The position numbers and the translations under genes are program-made. This document shows positions 6,605-7,466 of a DNA stretch of 7,466 nucleotides, one piece after another. The DNA comes from Pseudomonadota bacterium (GTDB lineage Bacteria; Pseudomonadota; Alphaproteobacteria; Rhizobiales; Rhizobiaceae). Numbering within the stretch: the stretch's first letter is position 1; every line of letters starts with the position of its first letter. Under the pieces are notes generated by a model that made no database searches, was not told the DNA's origin, and worked only from the letters and a program-made list of their open reading frames with translations. Location of the stretch: the NCBI GenBank assembly GCA_023422735.1, contig JAFAGL010000060.1, positions 1-7,466 of the forward strand. Reading direction: 5' to 3'.

Positions 6605-6630
6605 AAGCGGCCCGCCGAAACGGGCCGCTT
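6605..6630 (-). terminator. Intrinsic terminator after the glycine-rich protein gene
   Basis: AAGCGGCCCG (6605-6614) and CGGGCCGCTT (6621-6630) form a perfect 10-bp GC-rich stem with a six-base loop (TTTCGG in the minus-strand RNA). Reading the minus strand, the stem starts 17 bases after the stop at 6648-6650 and is followed by TGCGTTTGTTG, a loose T-rich tail. It therefore separates the glycine-rich gene from the downstream ABC-F gene, though read-through may still feed the latter. Confidence 0.72.
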
Positions 6631-6647
6631 GTTGCTTACCTACAAGG

Positions 6648-7397
6648 CTAGTTCAAGCAGGAAGCTACTGTCTCCGAGGAGTAAGACGCTGTGTTCGCCA
6701 GAACCTCGACGCAAAGCATGCGCTTGCGCTCAAGAGCACGCGATTGGGTACCGAGACGATCATTCTGCGAGGCGATATCCGTGCCTGGATTTGACGGGGC
6801 GGAAGGATTATCTGGGTTGGTCGGATTGTTCCCGATCGGACTGGTGTTGCCGCCGCCGGGAGTTGTGCCCCCGCCGGTACCTCCACCCCCGATACCAAGA
6901 CCGACGCCGACATCGACGCCGCGGCCACCACCTATGCCTGCACCAGCGCCGGCATTCACGCCGCTACTACCGCCAATCGACGCACCAACACCTGCGCCAA
7001 TTCCACGCCCGCTGCCGATCGACGCACCGGCACCTGCGTTCACGCCATTGCTTCCACCTACAGAAGCGCCAAGTCCTGCGCCTACCCCACGACCTCCTCC
7101 AAAGGAGGCGCCTGCACCGGCGTTTACGCCACCGCTACCGCCTACCGAGGCGCCCACACCGGCATCAACGCCGCGTCCGCCACCAATGCCTGCCCCGAGG
7201 CCTGCATTTACGCCGCCGCTTCCGCCAACTGATGCACCAACGCCCACGCCCAATCCGCCGCTATCTTTTCCGCCGACGCTAGCACCAACGCCTATCCCGC
7301 CGACATCTGCGCTGACATCCAGGGCTGACGCGGGATAGACTGCACTCAAGAGGAGAGCGCTGCTAAACAGAGTTGAAGCAAGAATCTTCATACGCAT
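6648..7397 (-). CDS. Exported glycine-rich repeat protein
   Basis: This 249-residue protein has no recognised function. It begins with a clear Sec signal peptide: basic MRMK, a hydrophobic core (5-20), and a likely cleavage after ASA at residue 26. A glycine/valine/alanine-rich region follows. Residues 57-168 form four tandem 28-residue units, each made of two 14-residue halves: a VGGSGGVNAGAGAS-like half and an IGGGRGVDAGVGAS-like half. A Gly/Thr/Asn/Pro-rich spacer (169-206) leads to a non-repetitive end with RALERKRMLCVEVLANTASY and a second cysteine near the terminus (Cys229, Cys247), which could form a disulfide. The ATG at 7395-7397 has AAGGTG about nine bases upstream; a second ATG at 7389-7391 is too far from it. 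The product is probably periplasmic, surface-bound or secreted, possibly structural or adhesive, but that is inference. Residue use differs sharply from neighbours because of the repeat, while the third codon positions are varied. Confidence 0.85.
   Translation of the reverse strand: MRMKILASTLFSSALLLSAVYPASALDVSADVGGIGVGASVGGKDSGGLGVGVGASVGGSGGVNAGLGAGIGGGRGVDAGVGASVGGSGGVNAGAGASFGGGRGVGAGLGASVGGSNGVNAGAGASIGSGRGIGAGVGASIGGSSGVNAGAGAGIGGGRGVDVGVGLGIGGGGTGGGTTPGGGNTSPIGNNPTNPDNPSAPSNPGTDIASQNDRLGTQSRALERKRMLCVEVLANTASYSSETVASCLN
6894..7229 (-). repeat. Four tandem 84-base coding repeats
   Basis: These are four head-to-tail units of 84 bases (28 codons): 7229-7146, 7145-7062, 7061-6978 and 6977-6894. 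Each is a pair of related 42-base halves. The first half always contains V-N-A-G and the second always R-G. Aligned units differ at many third codon positions while the amino-acid pattern is kept, so the array is old and its protein pattern is maintained, rather than being a recent slippage expansion. Confidence 0.85.
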
Positions 7398-7466
7398 TGC
7401 CGTTCACCTTCTTCTTGTTGCCTGGTCTGAAAACAGACCTCAAAGAAAAAGACGCACATAGATGTA
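7398..7466 (-). promoter_or_regulatory. Leader of the glycine-rich gene with a 16-base inverted repeat
   Basis: The 69 bases upstream of the glycine-rich gene contain its ribosome binding site (AAGGTG, minus strand 7405-7410) and a perfect inverted repeat, GGTCTG (7424-7429) and CAGACC (7434-7439), around AAAA on the plus strand. No T-tract follows the stem on either strand, so it reads as a possible operator or 5' RNA stem rather than a terminator. No -10 or -35 can be assigned; the promoter may lie beyond the window. Confidence 0.35.

Noticed and set aside
6894..7229. RTX calcium-binding repeats, because some half-units read GGRGVDAG, close to GGxGxDx.
   Set aside because: Only two of the four R-G half-units (those reading V-D) carry Asp, the hydrophobic position of the RTX nonapeptide is glycine, and the period is 14/28 rather than 9.
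6335..7338. Long plus-strand reading frames (6335-7282, arginine/histidine-rich; 6691-7338, proline-rich) opposite the glycine-rich gene.
   Set aside because: They are antisense readings of a repetitive glycine-coding array, which removes stops. Glycine codons read backwards give proline and arginine-like runs. They lack ribosome binding sites, while the minus-strand gene has a signal peptide and a good start.

Overview
The window looks like a housekeeping stretch of an alphaproteobacterial chromosome, most likely from the order Hyphomicrobiales (Rhizobiales). This rests on moderately GC-rich coding sequence, the protein style of LptF, LptG, PepA and the ABC-F ATPase, and a gene order seen in many proteobacteria: lptG-lptF read leftward and pepA-holC read rightward from a shared intergenic region. 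No plasmid, phage or insertion-sequence genes, no CRISPR array, and no tRNA or rRNA were seen.

Layout. Positions 1-823 (minus) hold the N-terminal 274 codons of lptG, cut by the window edge. Positions 820-2007 (minus) hold lptF, which overlaps lptG by the four bases ATGA. Together they encode the inner-membrane permease of the LPS exporter. Positions 2008-2381 are a 374-base divergent intergenic region with several small repeats and a possible 21-codon ORF behind a strong Shine-Dalgarno sequence. Positions 2382-3887 (plus) hold pepA, an M17 leucyl aminopeptidase with all its metal and catalytic residues. Six bases later, 3894-4343 (plus) hold holC, the chi subunit of DNA polymerase III.

Positions 4355-4680 (plus) are the most interesting part. 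They look like two unrelated small ORFs. Joined by a -1 shift at a run of six A (4406-4411), they give one 108-residue ASCH-domain protein resembling E. coli YqfB (N4-acetylcytidine amidohydrolase), with the proposed Lys/Thr/Glu catalytic set in place. The gene is therefore frame-disrupted in this sequence. It could be a pseudogene, a homopolymer sequencing error, or a gene read by ribosomal or transcriptional slippage.

Positions 4670-6547 (minus) hold an ABC-F translation-type ATPase of the YheS/Uup kind, converging on the ASCH gene with an 11-base coding overlap. A perfect 14-bp hairpin sits in the overlap zone. Another strong inverted repeat sits directly before the ABC-F start. Positions 6648-7397 (minus) encode an exported glycine-rich protein made of four diverged 28-residue repeats plus a small C-terminal two-cysteine segment, followed by a good intrinsic terminator at 6605-6630. 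The last 69 bases are its leader.

How the genes relate: LptFG act in outer-membrane biogenesis. PepA and HolC (with the ASCH ORF) look like one transcription unit by spacing, although their jobs (peptide turnover, replication, possibly modified-nucleoside salvage) are not obviously linked. I see no dedicated new multi-gene system. The novelty lies in the split ASCH gene, the repeat protein and the RNA-scale structures.
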